Of a stretch of DNA of 64,000 nt, positions 1-11,195 are shown piece by piece. Below the pieces are notes generated by a model, which was not told the origin of the DNA, ran no database searches, and worked only from the letters and a program-made list of their open reading frames with translations. The stretch covers positions 37,955,316 to 38,019,315 of the forward strand of contig CP099839.1 of assembly GCA_030062745.1 (NCBI GenBank), written 5' to 3'. The stretch's first letter is position 1; each line of letters opens with the position of its first letter. This stretch comes from Capitulum mitella. Taxonomy: Eukaryota; Arthropoda; Thecostraca; Pollicipedomorpha; Pollicipedidae. Made by a program: the position numbers and the translations under genes.

Positions 1-439
1 CAAGATTTCGTTGATCGCGATCACAGCTGTATTAATCTCGTAGTGCCTTGACTGTACCAAACAACAATCGTCGTTGGAGTACACTGGCGTATGCATTACG
101 ATGACGTCTAATGCATGCACATACGTACACCCGGACACGTAGCCAGGATTTTCCTCACGGGGGGGGGGGCAAATGTGAAATTTCGTCACATGCCACCATC
201 ATATGGCGAAATGTATTGGCAAAACAGCAATTTTATGTAACTTACCTCGTATTTAACGCACAGGAAAACATACAATATTTGCTGTTGCAACATATATATA
301 ATCACTATTTTGTATTCGTGCGAAACCGCCGTATATTTAGTGAGGACCGCTTAGCTCAGGGGGGCCATGGCCCCCATGGCCCCCCCCTCTCATTGGCTAC
401 GTCCCTGCGTACACCACACAATTTAGTTTTGTGTCGTAC
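1..439. other. P5CS intron 9 (partial), with a MITE
   Basis: No coding exon is visible between the exon 9 donor and the window edge. The interior is occupied by a MITE-like element at 137-402. Confidence 0.6.
137..402. mobile_element. MITE-like element with ACGTAGCC terminal inverted repeats
   Basis: The left end reads ACGTAGCCAGGATTTTC followed by a G run. The right end, reverse-complemented, starts ACGTAGCCAATGAGAGG followed by a G run. The AT-rich centre has no coding capacity. Related ends occur near 11737, 41915 and 44030. Confidence 0.6.
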
Positions 440-635
440 CGATCTGCATGGCCTTCTCCATGTCGGCATCCTTGTCGATGTAAACGTGACAGACTCCTTC
501 GCTATGTCCGAGCACGGGGATGTGCCGGCTCTGGCTCTGAATGTGGCGCACCAGCTCGCCGCTGCCGCGCGGGATCACCAGGTCGATGCAGTCGTCCATC
601 TGCAGCAGGTCACTGATCTCCTCCCTGCCGCTGAC
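440..635 (-). CDS. P5CS (ALDH18A1): P5CS exon 9: reductase segment
   Basis: 196 nt, 65 codons plus one base. Acceptor GATCCCAG, donor ATCG|GTACGA. Encodes [33 protein letters not shown] and [20 protein letters not shown]. The next exon is outside the window. Confidence 0.95.
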
Positions 636-3600
636 CTGGGATCAAACCGGCGTTGTCAGGTACAGCCATCTCCGACAGGTCATTGATCTCCTCCCGGCCG
701 CTATCCTGGGGTCAGAGAGGGGTTATCATGAGGCCTTCTCCATGTCTGAAGCACGGCACCGGTTACCTGCTGAGGACTCGCTGATACCTGCTGAGAGATA
801 CCAGCCCGCCATCACTGACTGCAAACCCACGGACACGGCGACAGATCTCCAGCTTAAACAAATGATCGCACAAGAAAAGCAGACACGGGCTCTGCCGGCC
901 TCAGGACGCCGTCGCCGTCCGCGGAGCAGACGAAGCAGATATGCGGCGGCGGTACGTACCAGACCGACGGCGCTGGTGGCTCCGACGGTGGACAGCGCCT
1001 CCTTGACCAGGGTCATCAGGAACTCGTTGCTGTGCCTGGCTTCCCGGCCTCCCTTCAGCAGCAGACCGTTGCCGGTGCTGATGGCCAGTGAAGCCACCTG
1101 CCGGATGGCGCGGCTGCAGTGTCACCGCCGTCCAACAATTCAGTACGATGGTCCGTCTGTGTGCCGTTCTTACAACACTTCCATTACGACCAAATGTGAT
1201 CTGAGGCTCTCAGAATCGATCATTGCTCGGCGCAAATAAAGGATAACTGAGGCACTAATCATCACAGCTTAACATGTTTCTTCGCACTGCGCTACGGCAA
1301 AATGAACTCTGAGCTTCTCAGAATGCAGTTCACAGTACTACTCAAGGCTAACAGGGCGACTAGTGACAATCGCTCAGGGCTTTTTCTCGAAAGCGGCTGA
1401 CAATACAACAATGCATTTGGACTGGCTGGCCTGCAAAATCCAAAACCTCCAGATATTCCCTCAGCCGCCCGGCGGCCGGTTCGTCCACGCCCACCGAGCG
1501 GCGGCGGCGGCGGCCGGGCGCTCACCTGCGGCAGACAGTCGGGCCGCGACTCAAAGATGACCATCAGCACGCCCAGCGGCACGGTCACCTGGCGCAGCTC
1601 CATGCCGGCCGCCAGCTGGGTGCGGCGCAGCACGCGGCCCAGCTGGCGGCGGCCGTCGGCCGCGATCTGACGCAGCCCGCTGGCCAGGTCGGCCAGCTTC
1701 TCGGGCGTCAGCCGCAGCCGCGACTGCAGCGCCGGCGGCAGCCGCTCCTTGGCCGCCTCGCGCAGGTCCTTGTCGTTGGCGGCCAGGATGTCCTGGCAGC
1801 GGGTCTCCAGCAGGCCGGCCAGCGTGGTGATGACGCCGGCGCGCTCCTGCCAGCTCAGCGACTGCAGCACCCGGCTGCCGCGCCGCGCTGCCGGCCACAC
1901 GGGCCCGTCAGACGGCCGCCCAGACGGCTGGACGTGACGTCACAACAGTCGGAGCGGCACACAATCGAACCGAAACCAGAAAAACCCTCTCTCTCTGATG
2001 AGGACGGCTAACCAGTTTTGACGTTTCTTGAGTTTCGACAAGGTCTGGTGCGGAAGATCAGCTGGAGAAGGGCAGAGCTCCCAGCACAAAAAAAAATCAA
2101 CGGCCTACTTTTGTGGCAACCTCATCAATCGTTTTCAGTGCACCTCTGTACAGGCGTAATTTTACCAACAAATGGGCACAAAACAGCGAGCGCGACTATC
2201 ACCGGACGGCGCATGCCATAAAGACACTGACGAAAAACTCACCGCCCTTGGCCAGAACCTCGACGGCCGCGCCTCCGGGGTTCTGCTTGGCGATGAAGGT
2301 GCCGACGCGGCGGCCGGCCACGATATCCTTGATGGCCTTGTCCTGCAGGCCGTTGCAGATGACGACCGAGACGCCGTGGTCCAGCGCCCAGGTGGCCGCC
2401 TTCGCCTTGGAGTCCATGCCGCCGGTGCCGACACGCGACTTGCCGCCGAACTGCACCTCGTCGCCGGCGACGCTGGGCACGTAGGTGTCGATGAGGCGGG
2501 CGCCGTCCTGGTCCGGCGGGCGCGTGTACAGGCCGTCCACGTCCGTCATCAGGATCAGCAGGTCGGCGTGGATGTGCGCCGCCAGCCGCGCCGCCAGGCT
2601 GTCGTTGTCCTTGACGCTGATCACCTGGAACGCAGGGCCCTGTCAGTCGACCTGAACTGTGTGTGGGGGGGAGCATTGAGAATGCTCCTTAGCAACGGGA
2701 GAGCTTGCGGGTATCATCGGGCGTGGAAAGCCAATAGTGTGTCTGTTATTTGGCATGAATGTTGTTCAAATGTGATGCAGAGCATCTGGTCCAGGCATTC
2801 GGCATGCACTGATTTCATGGCGATGAAAGTTATGGTAATATATTTTTCGGTTAATACTGTTGGCCGCGAGGAAGTTTGTTCATCTTAAGGGAGGCGCCAA
2901 TAAAATGCCGCTATGTTCACCATCAGTGACAATCTTGATAAAATAAAAGGAAGAATAGATACCTTGGAGGTGTTGTCTGGTGATGTGGCAAGTAAAAAGA
3001 TCATGTACAGCACAGAGGGAAAGCGAAGGTCGCGCATGCTGACACTGAAATTGCATGTTAAATGCATGTTGGATACAGACTATAGAAGAACGTCGGGCTC
3101 GTTAGGTCACATAATGAGGCTGTCGGCTGCTGCTGCTGCTATCGCTGTAAACAAGAAGGGCGCATACTTCCGTCACCCATGCTGATCTAGACACAAGACT
3201 GCAGTTCAAACCGCCACCACCGAGTAAACCTAGTCTATATTCAGGAGAATGTGAAACTGTCGCGAAAATACAACATCATTATCACGCCAGCACTGGGGAC
3301 CACAATTTTGCAGAGTAGTCACCAATGACCAAGCGATGAATTTGAACGCCAAAACGAAACGTACTTAATAGCACTATATTTAACATTGCTATGTTTTTCC
3401 TCATAGCGGAACTGAGCAAGGCTTGTACTACGCGTGGCTAAGAAATCCGGATACGATTTCCTCAGCCCGGCACTGTGATGGCGCTAATGAATCCGGCGTT
3501 AGTTCGGGTGCAGTAAGGTTTGCGTTATAACCACAAACAGGTGGGAACCATAACCATTCATTAGAGAGGAAGCCACAATAATACAGCCGGTGAGCGTTCG

Positions 3601-6600
3601 GATGTGTTTTGGGACTGCGTCCATTTAATACATTTGTTTACGTATGTTCATGAGACTATTTAATCTCGTGAGAACTTTGGGGCACATTAGGGTCCTTTTT
3701 TCGCACCACGCGCCATTTCCAAAATCCTAGCTCCATGCTTGCATTGCAGCACCATGGTTATCAGTCAGCTGCAAGGAAACAACAGTCACTAGAGCGGGCC
3801 TTCAGAGTTTTGCCGTAATATTACTCGACAGAGGGATAATCTAAACATCCGAACGTCAGGTCAGAACGCCTTCACCGCTCCCTTTCTACGTCTCCCGGCA
3901 TGCCTCTTTATTTTAAGGTTATATGGCAACAGATAATATGAGGCCCAAGGATCCATTGATGAAGGTTCCTATTCAACGGATTCGTGGAATATACTGCCCC
4001 TGTCATGCATGTCCTAACTATGTCTCGTAAACAGCCGATGGAGGCATAAACCAGCATTCTAACGCCAGGTCGAACGGCCACCACCACGCATCTTCTGCGC
4101 TCCCGAACATGCCTCCTGCTCTAAGGGTCCAAGACTGCGGTTAGGGGGGCTCGAACACAAGACTGGAACTGATGTCGCCGCCTGCACTCACTGGGCCCTT
4201 GTTTTGGTGCAGATGGTGACGCTGAAAAGAGAATACGGTAAACAGCGACTGCCTCGGCAGTCTGGACCTCAGGAGCTCGCCAAACGACATAGTCGCATGC
4301 GGATCAGCAAACAAACCGACTTCTAGTCTCGACGTCATGTACGACCAGGCGTGGAAACACAACGGAACTGGTGAATAAAACAACGCAAGAAAACGGGACT
4401 GCACAACCGCACAAAGTTTCTGATGGGAGACATTTTCCTCGCATTATCAAAGTAATCTGTAAAAGCGTTGGCGCTCCAGAGCCATCAGCAGAAAAGTTAT
4501 GAGGAGTAACCAAAGCAAAATACGAACCTGACGTGCGGCAAATGACCTGGTGCGATGGGCTCATAAAGTACCTGCTCTACGGTATTCCTTACGGGTTTCA
4601 CACACACTCAAATAATCTAAGTGGATCTCGCATGCAAAGCCTGAGTACGGGCAGTAAGTGCTGACCTGAGCCCCTCACTCTCGTGAGAACCCCAGGGGTC
4701 AGGGCCGGAGACGGCGGTCGGGGAAGGAAACAGAGGGGGACTCACGCCGGCCAGGTCCTCGTCAATCTGGGGCGGCGGGGCCACCGCGTCGTTGGTGTTG
4801 ACGATCGGCACGATATTGAGCGAGATCAGCTCCGACATGGTCTCAAACAGGTTCTGTTTGATCTCTTCCGAGTAAAAGTCGGACCGCGTGATCAGGATCT
4901 GCAACAGACGGGGACGACACATTATGCGAAATGCGCTGTCTTTTGCACACGCAGTCTTCGGCACAGGAGTGCGTTCTGTGTGTCCAAAACATCCAGCATA
5001 CAGCTCATAAATAAATTCCAGAAAGCGATTAAATCAAGTGTTCAAGAAATGTTTGCACTCTAAACCAGATATGCTGATGGGCTACGAAAGAATAACCAGA
5101 ATAATTCTTAGCCTAGATTTCTTCGCCTTCTGCAAACTAAAACATCGTGGTCATCAACGAATGTTCCACATTGTGATTTCATACGCTTGAAAATCCCCTA
5201 GTCGGAAACCCGTAGAACGCGCAAAAAATAGGACATGTTTGTCATCACTGTTTTCAGCACGGTGGGCTGTTTGCGTGTAGCCTTCCCATAGTGCGCAAGC
5301 CGCCTACCCGCGTACTATCTCAGACAACATTTCAGTCTGAAGGCCGCCCTGGCCAGGATGGCAGCGGAATCGTCAAGGCCGACGCGTTTCGGACCGCCTT
5401 CTGCAGCGGCCGAGTGGGCCGCACCGGCTCGGCCGCTCCACATCAGACGTCACGTCACAGCCGTCAGCACTCGGCCGCTCCAGATCACAGGTCACAGCCG
5501 TCACCACTCGACCACTCCAGATCACAGGTCACAGCCGTCACCACTCGGCCGCTCCAGATCACACGTCACAGCCGTCACCACTCGGCCGCTCCAGATCACA
5601 CGTCACAGCCGTCACCACTCGGCCGCTCCAGATCACACGTCACAGCCGTCACCACTCGGCCGCTCCAGATCACACGTCACAGCCGTCACCACTCGGCCGC
5701 TCCAGATCACACGTCACAGCCGTCACCACTACGAGAAGGCGGCGACAACGTCTGATCATCATTTCGGTTAGCGCAGCGGGGCTTTACTACCCTTGCCCCC
5801 TCCAACTTACGATATGCAAGCTGCCGGGCACATCATAACGACATACCTGTGTGGTACATATAAGCTGCTACACGAGCATTCCCAGTTCCACCATACTCCA
5901 CCGTCGACGTTTTCTTTTTTTAAGAACTGCAGGCAATCACTGAACTACAGGCAACTACAGGCTATCACTGAACTATATTAAGAACTGCAGGCAATCGCTG
6001 CGTTAATCTGAAGCCGATAACACACCGAAAGCCATTTTAATAAACTGGCGCCGAAAAAGCATATATCAACGAGACCTATGCCTCTGAGCAGCGGCAAGGA
6101 GTGCGAGCCCTGCGACGGGCGTATGCAGAATCACGGCCCGTGACCCAGTCCGCCCGGCGCCGTGTTACGTCAGATACCGGCTGCGGCGCGCGTTACAACA
6201 CGGACGCAGGTTACGACGCCGCCGGCCGGCGCGCTGGCCGTGGGCGTGGCCGCCCCGCGAACGCGGCCGTCTGAAGGGTTCGGGCCGAGGGCCGGCCGTG
6301 GCCGTGACGCGGGCCCCGGCCGCCGGCCTCACCTGGGCTATCCGGACGCCGTACTGGGCGAACATGGCGTCGTAGAGCGACATGAGGCCCGACTGGCCCA
6401 CGGCGGCCGCCGCTCTCGGCTCCAGCGTGTGGATGCCGCTCTTCTGAAAGCGTACACCGACTCGCTTTATGGCGAGCTTGCTTTTGTTCAAGCCATGCGA
6501 GTGGATCAACGGCACCAAAATATCATTAAAAGAAAGTTCTCGTGTATGGAACTTCTCTCACGCGGGACACTGGCGTGTGTTTTAATCTCACGGGCAATTC

Positions 6601-9600
6601 TACGTAGATGAGATATCATGGGCTGTCCAAATGTTCTCCAAAAGATATAAAATTGGGATTTCTTTAACGATATAAAGCAACCGAAAGTCTTGGCACGCTG
6701 ACATAGTTCAACAAAATCTCACCTTCATGGCCATCAGTTATAACCTCCTACCGACGAATTTAAGGAAATAGAAAAATAGTTTGTTAGTAACAGCAGTACC
6801 AGTCACTGCGATCAAGTCAAAACAGTGTGATGACGCAAGCGTGAAGCGTAAGCACCGTTCATCGTTTCTACCTTGGCTTTAATCTGGTTGTTGCCCGATA
6901 TGGTCTCCCTCATGCTGAGGAGACATAATGAGCTCTTCTGTCAGCTTCTGCTTGCCGAACGCTACCGAGCCTGACGTCACCATCAGGCATTCGCGGCCTT
7001 CATTCTGCAGTTCCGCCACCTGTCGTAAGGCCACATCAGCCGAACATCAGTGCTCTTACGAGGAACGGACACCGATCTCAAGCGTTACGACTATTGCAAT
7101 ACGCCATCGCGTAGTCAGTCGTTACACACGGATAGTTAATTACGTTTATGACTAAGAGGCAAACGAAAAACAGTGCTGCCTACCTTTGGATGTGGCCGTA
7201 GGTCAGGCAGACGTGTCCTGAACAATAGCGGAACAGAACGTTTTTCTTCCGAATCAGCAGTACGCCTACAAAAGAGCCGAGAACATTGCTATTCCGGTCG
7301 GGCAGGTTCGATTGGCCGCTGAGAACGTATGCGACAGATCTCCGACCAAATCTCTGTCGAATCACTGCGCACCGGCGTCCCACTCGACCCAATGGCGAGG
7401 GACGCCGCGCGTCGTGAGGCCCGCCCGCAGCCGGACCGCGCCGTCCCACCTGTTCCACGATGGAGGCCAGCCGCCCCAGCGCCAGACCACACTCGTCCTC
7501 GCGCGTGATGACGGCAGAGCCCATCTTGACGACGATCCGGCGCGAGTTCTTCAGCTGGCTGCGCTCTTTGAAGGGGACCAGGCTGGAGTCCGAGGTCAGG
7601 ATTGTCCGGCCGCCCGGCTGACCGCCATTCTGCAGGAAATCCTTCGTATCAGCACCAGCAGCGCATCATGGCCCATCAGCCGAGACTGCACATATCACTA
7701 ATGAGGTTTGCAATAGCAAGCCACACGTTGACCGCATTGATTTCAGTGGACTCTGCCACCTGTCCGATGGCCGGGTGTCGATTTTTTGGTTTCTTATGTG
7801 GCAACCACAGGTGTAATGTCCAATTCACCTTCCGCCATGAGGCCGAGCCCTGTCCATCCATGCATCCCTTCAGCAGTCATATGAGTTATAGAAGAATCGT
7901 GTATCTCCTGGCCGGTCATCTGTGTATAAACCTTTTTGTCTGCTACATTTCTAATGATGCTAACGATTGAAATTAATTGCCATAAAGCACCATTGTTGAA
8001 TATTTTCATCCCCAGCGTATTAAAAACGATCATTTTGAGCTCACAATTATCACAGAGATCAGGGGCTCACGGACCCGTTTGATGTCGCCCCTAAAATGTA
8101 AAAAACCGCCCAATCAAGTGACTGCACGAAAAGTCTGTTTCAATGTCACCAATCTTTTTCTACCCGGCAAAAACTGCGGAACTTCATTATGGTGCAGTCA
8201 AGAGGTAAAGCGGGCCTGGACCCATCTGAACTTATTTGGGAATCTCCTTGCAGAAACGTAACCGAGATCTCCGGCCCGCACTGCCCACGGCCTCCACTGA
8301 GCGGCGTGACCGAAGTCGGCTCAGGCCGATCGCAGCTCCGGACAGTAAGTTAAAGCCAACCGTCCGGCCGTCACGGCCGCCACGGCCGCGGCCGGACAGC
8401 TCACCTGTCACGGCTGACGGCTGAGCCGGGGTGAGGGAGACCGCACCCCCCCGCCCCCGACACCGGCCGGCCAAGCAGCGTCCCGGACCGCGGCGCGCCC
8501 CGGCAGGTGAAGCCAAGGGTGTGGCGCGCAACTGACCTTACCGAGTAACGGTCACATGAACGATGAGCTCAAGGAGGCAGGAGACTGTCCGACTGCAGGG
8601 CGTCTTAGTGCTGTACGCAAAATGTATTTAACCGGGAGAAACAAACGATGGGCGTCAAGGATCTCCCCGCCTCCTATGTCGATTACCTTAAGCTATCATA
8701 ACGACAAATTTTTAATCATGCATTCCCAACATTATAACAGTTACAATACGGTTCGCGTTATTTCTGCTATTAGTCCCAGTTCCATGCCTTCAGACCCAGT
8801 TCTGATCACGCTCTGTGCACGTGAATCAGCGCGCCACCTGAACTAATGGCGTCAAAACTGAACCTCATGGCGCGCGCCCTGCAGTCGCAGCTCTAACACA
8901 GAATAACGACTGGATTTCAGGGCGGCCTTGGGCTTCCCCTCACACTTTCACAGCTGTTGCTGGGGAAAAGCCGTCGGCACTCGCACACCGCAGCGCCGGT
9001 TCATGACGGCCTTGTTGCGAAACGCAGTTTGAACTGAGAGAAGGGATTTTATGAGCGATCTGATGCGTATGGGTAACCGAATGGGCTGGTAAACCGGCGT
9101 CTGTCCACGGAGCAAGTCTGACTAGATGAGTACCGCATTACGACGAGATAATGATCCCTGTATTCCTTCCTAACCTTACATTTCCCGATCATTCCGGCTG
9201 GAGAAGGGACCGGAAACTGAATGCCGTCTGCCGCGGCCGGTCGACTGTGGGACTGTCGGAACCTGCAGCCTTATTTGGCCGGCGTGGCCACGTGGCGCCG
9301 ACGCCGGTCCCCCGGCCCCGGCCCACAGGCGGTACATCGGCCGCTGGCAGCCGTTCCCACGCACAACCCTGCGGCCAAAAATACCCACCGACCCCGGCCG
9401 CGTGAGACGAGCGCAGCCAAGGTCTGCAGGTATGTGGGCCACGCGGTGCCGGGTCGGGCCGTTGGGGATTGAGGCAGGAGTACTGCGGCGGCCGCCGCCG
9501 GCTGAACCGGTCGATACAAGTGCGCGCGCCCGCCATGCACGTCACGGCCGCCGGTGCCGCGGCCGGCTAGCGGCTCACACACGCCCAATACCGGCCCGCG

Positions 9601-10538
9601 GCCAGGTCCGCGGCAGTCAGGAGGCTCTATTGACCGGCGTGCACCGGTTCCGACCCGACCTGGAGCAGAGGACCTGGAGAGGCTGGCACGCGGCTGGAGA
9701 AAGTTCCGGGCATGGCACGAGCAACTGGCGCCCTTGGAAGCCACATGCGAAACGTGCCGAAGTACTTCATAGAACTGTAATGAGGTGAGATCGATCAGGA
9801 ACGTGACCGCCGCGAGGAATAGTAATAATGCAGCGGCTGGGCGCGAATGAAGTCGACTTCTGCAAACACCGGCAACGACTCGAAACTTGGGACGATGCAA
9901 CAGCTGTTCATGGCCTCCATGTCGCTGCCTCCTAGCGTTCCAAAGAAAAAGACTGCCCGGCGGTCGACCTTTTCGTAGTAGACGTGACGAAACGTTTTAA
10001 GTCAATCCAATGTACACGAATGCCCACAACGTCCACTGTCAGCAAGCAAGTGCCTGAAATACTCTCCACCAGTCATCCAGCACTATGTGTACTGACAAAC
10101 TGCTCAGCCAAGAAGCCCGAAACCAATGCAACGTGCTCATGACCATTGGACAATTAATCGATCAATGCGGTTAAATGCAATGCCGATGCAAGTTCGATTT
10201 CGAGCAGATGGATGCACCAGACGCGTCTCTCATTCAAGCGAAAAGGCGACTAATGACCCAACAAACAACACACCACATCCATGGCTACATACCTTTTTCC
10301 AGGAGGCGGTCGAGAAGAGCCGGACGCCGGCGCCGATCCGCGTCGCCGCCATGTGGGCGGGGACGGGGGCGGGGGCGGTGTGCAGGACGCCGCCGCCGGC
10401 CTGGCGGGCGCGGGGCCGGCCGGGCCGCGCCCGCTGGGCCAGCGCCAGCAGCTGGTTGACGCGGCCGGCCGGCGCCGGCTGGCCGGGGCGGCCCAGCAGG
10501 CCGGCGGAGGGGCTGCGCAGGCGGGCTGCTGCCGACAT
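440..10538 (-). CDS. P5CS (ALDH18A1): Delta-1-pyrroline-5-carboxylate synthase (P5CS), 5' nine exons, truncated by window edge
   Basis: Bifunctional mitochondrial enzyme of proline/ornithine synthesis: glutamate 5-kinase followed by gamma-glutamyl phosphate reductase. Nine exons join in phase: 10293-10538, 7450-7629, 6872-7019, 6333-6443, 4746-4898, 2243-2624, 1526-1887, 960-1097 and 440-635, about 638 residues. The reductase C-terminus, with its catalytic Cys region, lies beyond the left edge; the family is about 790 residues long. Visible motifs: an Arg/Ala-rich leader ending near [89 protein letters not shown] and [12 protein letters not shown]. Exon 3 carries one extra base that breaks the frame. 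The exon 5/6 junction ([12 protein letters not shown]) lacks the two-residue insert found in the long mammalian isoform; that comparison is from family knowledge. Identity is certain; whether the locus is functional depends on the frameshift. Confidence 0.95.
668..760 (-). repeat. Decayed duplicate of P5CS exon 9 acceptor and exon start
   Basis: Positions 675-713 repeat 605-643 at about 85% identity, including the acceptor-like CCCCAG and the first codons ([10 protein letters not shown] against [10 protein letters not shown]). At 725-755 a further stretch resembles a later part of exon 9. Splicing at this copy would run out of frame into a stop before the true exon is completed. Confidence 0.65.
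960..1097 (-). CDS. P5CS (ALDH18A1): P5CS exon 8: reductase NADPH-fold segment
   Basis: 138 nt, 46 codons, phase 0. Acceptor ATCCGGCAG, donor CTG|GTACGT. Encodes [26 protein letters not shown] and [12 protein letters not shown]. Confidence 0.95.
1526..1887 (-). CDS. P5CS (ALDH18A1): P5CS exon 7: start of glutamyl-phosphate reductase domain
   Basis: 362 nt, completing the split codon of exon 6 and adding 120 codons. Acceptor GGCCGGCAG, donor CAG|GTGAGC. Encodes the aldehyde-dehydrogenase-like N-terminal part, with [20 protein letters not shown] and [16 protein letters not shown]. Very GC-rich. Confidence 0.95.
2243..2624 (-). CDS. P5CS (ALDH18A1): P5CS exon 6: kinase ATP/Mg region and link to reductase
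   Basis: 382 nt, 127 codons plus one base. Acceptor GCGTTCCAG, donor GGCG|GTGAGT. Encodes [31 protein letters not shown], the glutamate kinase signature [17 protein letters not shown] and [10 protein letters not shown]. Confidence 0.96.
2625..4745 (-). other. P5CS intron 5
   Basis: About 2.1 kb between exons 5 and 6. I see no conserved coding sequence or obvious repeat structure in it. Confidence 0.6.
4746..4898 (-). CDS. P5CS (ALDH18A1): P5CS exon 5: kinase domain
   Basis: 153 nt, 51 codons, phase 0. Acceptor CTGTTGCAG, donor GGC|GTGAGT. Encodes [18 protein letters not shown] and [15 protein letters not shown], ending DEDLAG. No second donor is seen six bases downstream, so the mammalian-style two-residue alternative insert is not evident here. 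Confidence 0.95.
5429..5729. repeat. 37-bp minisatellite, about 8 copies, in P5CS intron 4
   Basis: Near-identical units built on TCGGCCGCTCCAGATCACAC plus GTCACAGCCGTCACCAC. The first two units diverge most and the last five are almost identical. As 37 is not a multiple of 3, all three frames stay open and produce spurious 137-154 residue ORFs. Confidence 0.92.
6333..6443 (-). CDS. P5CS (ALDH18A1): P5CS exon 4: kinase domain
   Basis: 111 nt, 37 codons, phase 0. Acceptor GCTTTCAG, donor CAG|GTGAGG. Encodes [20 protein letters not shown] and QYGVRIAQ, the conserved substrate-region helix of the glutamate kinase. Confidence 0.95.
6872..7019 (-). CDS. P5CS (ALDH18A1): P5CS exon 3 with a one-base insertion (frameshift)
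   Basis: Flanked by acceptor ACGACAG and donor AAG|GTAGAA. Neighbouring introns are phase 0, so a multiple of 3 is required, but the exon is 148 nt. The first part reads [20 protein letters not shown] then [13 protein letters not shown]. The family sequence resumes one frame over as [16 protein letters not shown]. Removing one base near 6919-6920 gives exactly 49 codons. Either a real disabling mutation or a sequencing or assembly indel. Confidence 0.9.
7450..7629 (-). CDS. P5CS (ALDH18A1): P5CS exon 2: N-terminus of glutamate 5-kinase
   Basis: 180 nt, 60 codons, phase 0 at both ends. Acceptor TTTCCTGCAG before 7629, donor CAG|GTGGGA. Encodes [19 protein letters not shown] and [10 protein letters not shown], the phosphate-binding start of the amino-acid kinase fold. 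Confidence 0.93.
7630..10292 (-). other. P5CS intron 1
   Basis: About 2.7 kb separates the leader exon from the kinase start. GC-rich islands at about 8260-8500 and 9190-9760 give long open frames on both strands, but none resembles a known protein. An alternative first exon cannot be excluded. Confidence 0.5.
10293..10538 (-). CDS. P5CS (ALDH18A1): P5CS exon 1: start codon and mitochondrial presequence
   Basis: Encodes residues 1-82, rich in Ala, Arg, Gly and Pro with no acidic residues, ending in [11 protein letters not shown]. This resembles a matrix-targeting presequence with an R-2/R-3 type cleavage site. ATG at 10538 is the first Met in this open frame. Donor AAG|GTATGT at 10292, phase 0, fits exon 2. 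Assignment rests on position, phase and leader character rather than on conserved residues. Confidence 0.7.
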
Positions 10539-10799
10539 TGCTGCTGCGGCCGCGGCTCGGCTCCGAGTGAACGTCGGCGCCGTGCGTCGGCAGTCAGCTG
10601 GCGGCCGGCTGCGCGCGCGCCGCCGAGGATGACGTAAGGCGGTCGCGAACGCGGTCAGACGGCTCGACGGCGGCCGACGGCGGCGGCGCGGCGGACCACG
10701 GACTGATTCGCCGTCGGGGAACGGCGGCAGGAGGATGTCGGAGATGCCCTGCGCGAGGCCGCCTGGGCGCAGAGCGCTCTGTTTGGCGGTGTCGGATGG

Positions 10800-11195
10800 A
10801 TGTCTGCGGCAGAGGCAGTCTGGCGGACGGCTGTCTGAGTCTGAGACAGTCTGTTGGTCGGCTGTCTGAGACAGAGGAAGTTAGTTGGACGACTGTCTGA
10901 GGAAAAGGAAGTTTGTTGGAAGGCTGTCCGAGGAAGAGGAAGTCTGCTGGACAGCTGTCTGAGGCAGAGGAAGTATGTAAGTCGGCTATCAAAGACAGAG
11001 GAAGTCGGTTGGACAGCTGTCTCAGGTACAGGCAGTCAGTTTGATGGCAGTCTGAGACAGAGACTGCTGCTGGGCAGCCGTCTGAACAGAGATGGTCCGC
11101 CGGGCGGCTGTCTGCGGCAGAGGTTGTCTGTCGATTGTCTGCAGCAGACTGTCGGGGCTGTCGGTGACAGAGACGGTCCGTCGACCACTGTCTCC
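10800..11195. repeat. Degenerate ~31-bp minisatellite upstream of P5CS
   Basis: Units follow the pattern GAAGTCTGCTGGACAGCTGT then CTGAGGCAGAG, with substitutions and small indels. About a dozen units lie 260-650 bp upstream of the P5CS start codon. Several contain AGAGGAAGT. Confidence 0.8.
10873..11005. promoter_or_regulatory. Cluster of AGAGGAAGT (ETS/PU.1-like) motifs
   Basis: AGAGGAAGT occurs at 10873-10881, 10935-10943, 10966-10974 and 10997-11005, and a variant AAAGGAAGT lies between the first two. All are in the same orientation. The match to the ETS-family core is by motif only; activity on P5CS is inference. Confidence 0.35.

Noticed and set aside
5291-5771. ORFs of 137-154 residues on the plus strand
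   Set aside because: Products of the 37-bp minisatellite in a P5CS intron.
9271-9900. 209-codon minus-strand ORF in P5CS intron 1
   Set aside because: GC-rich, overlaps several other long frames, no recognisable motif.
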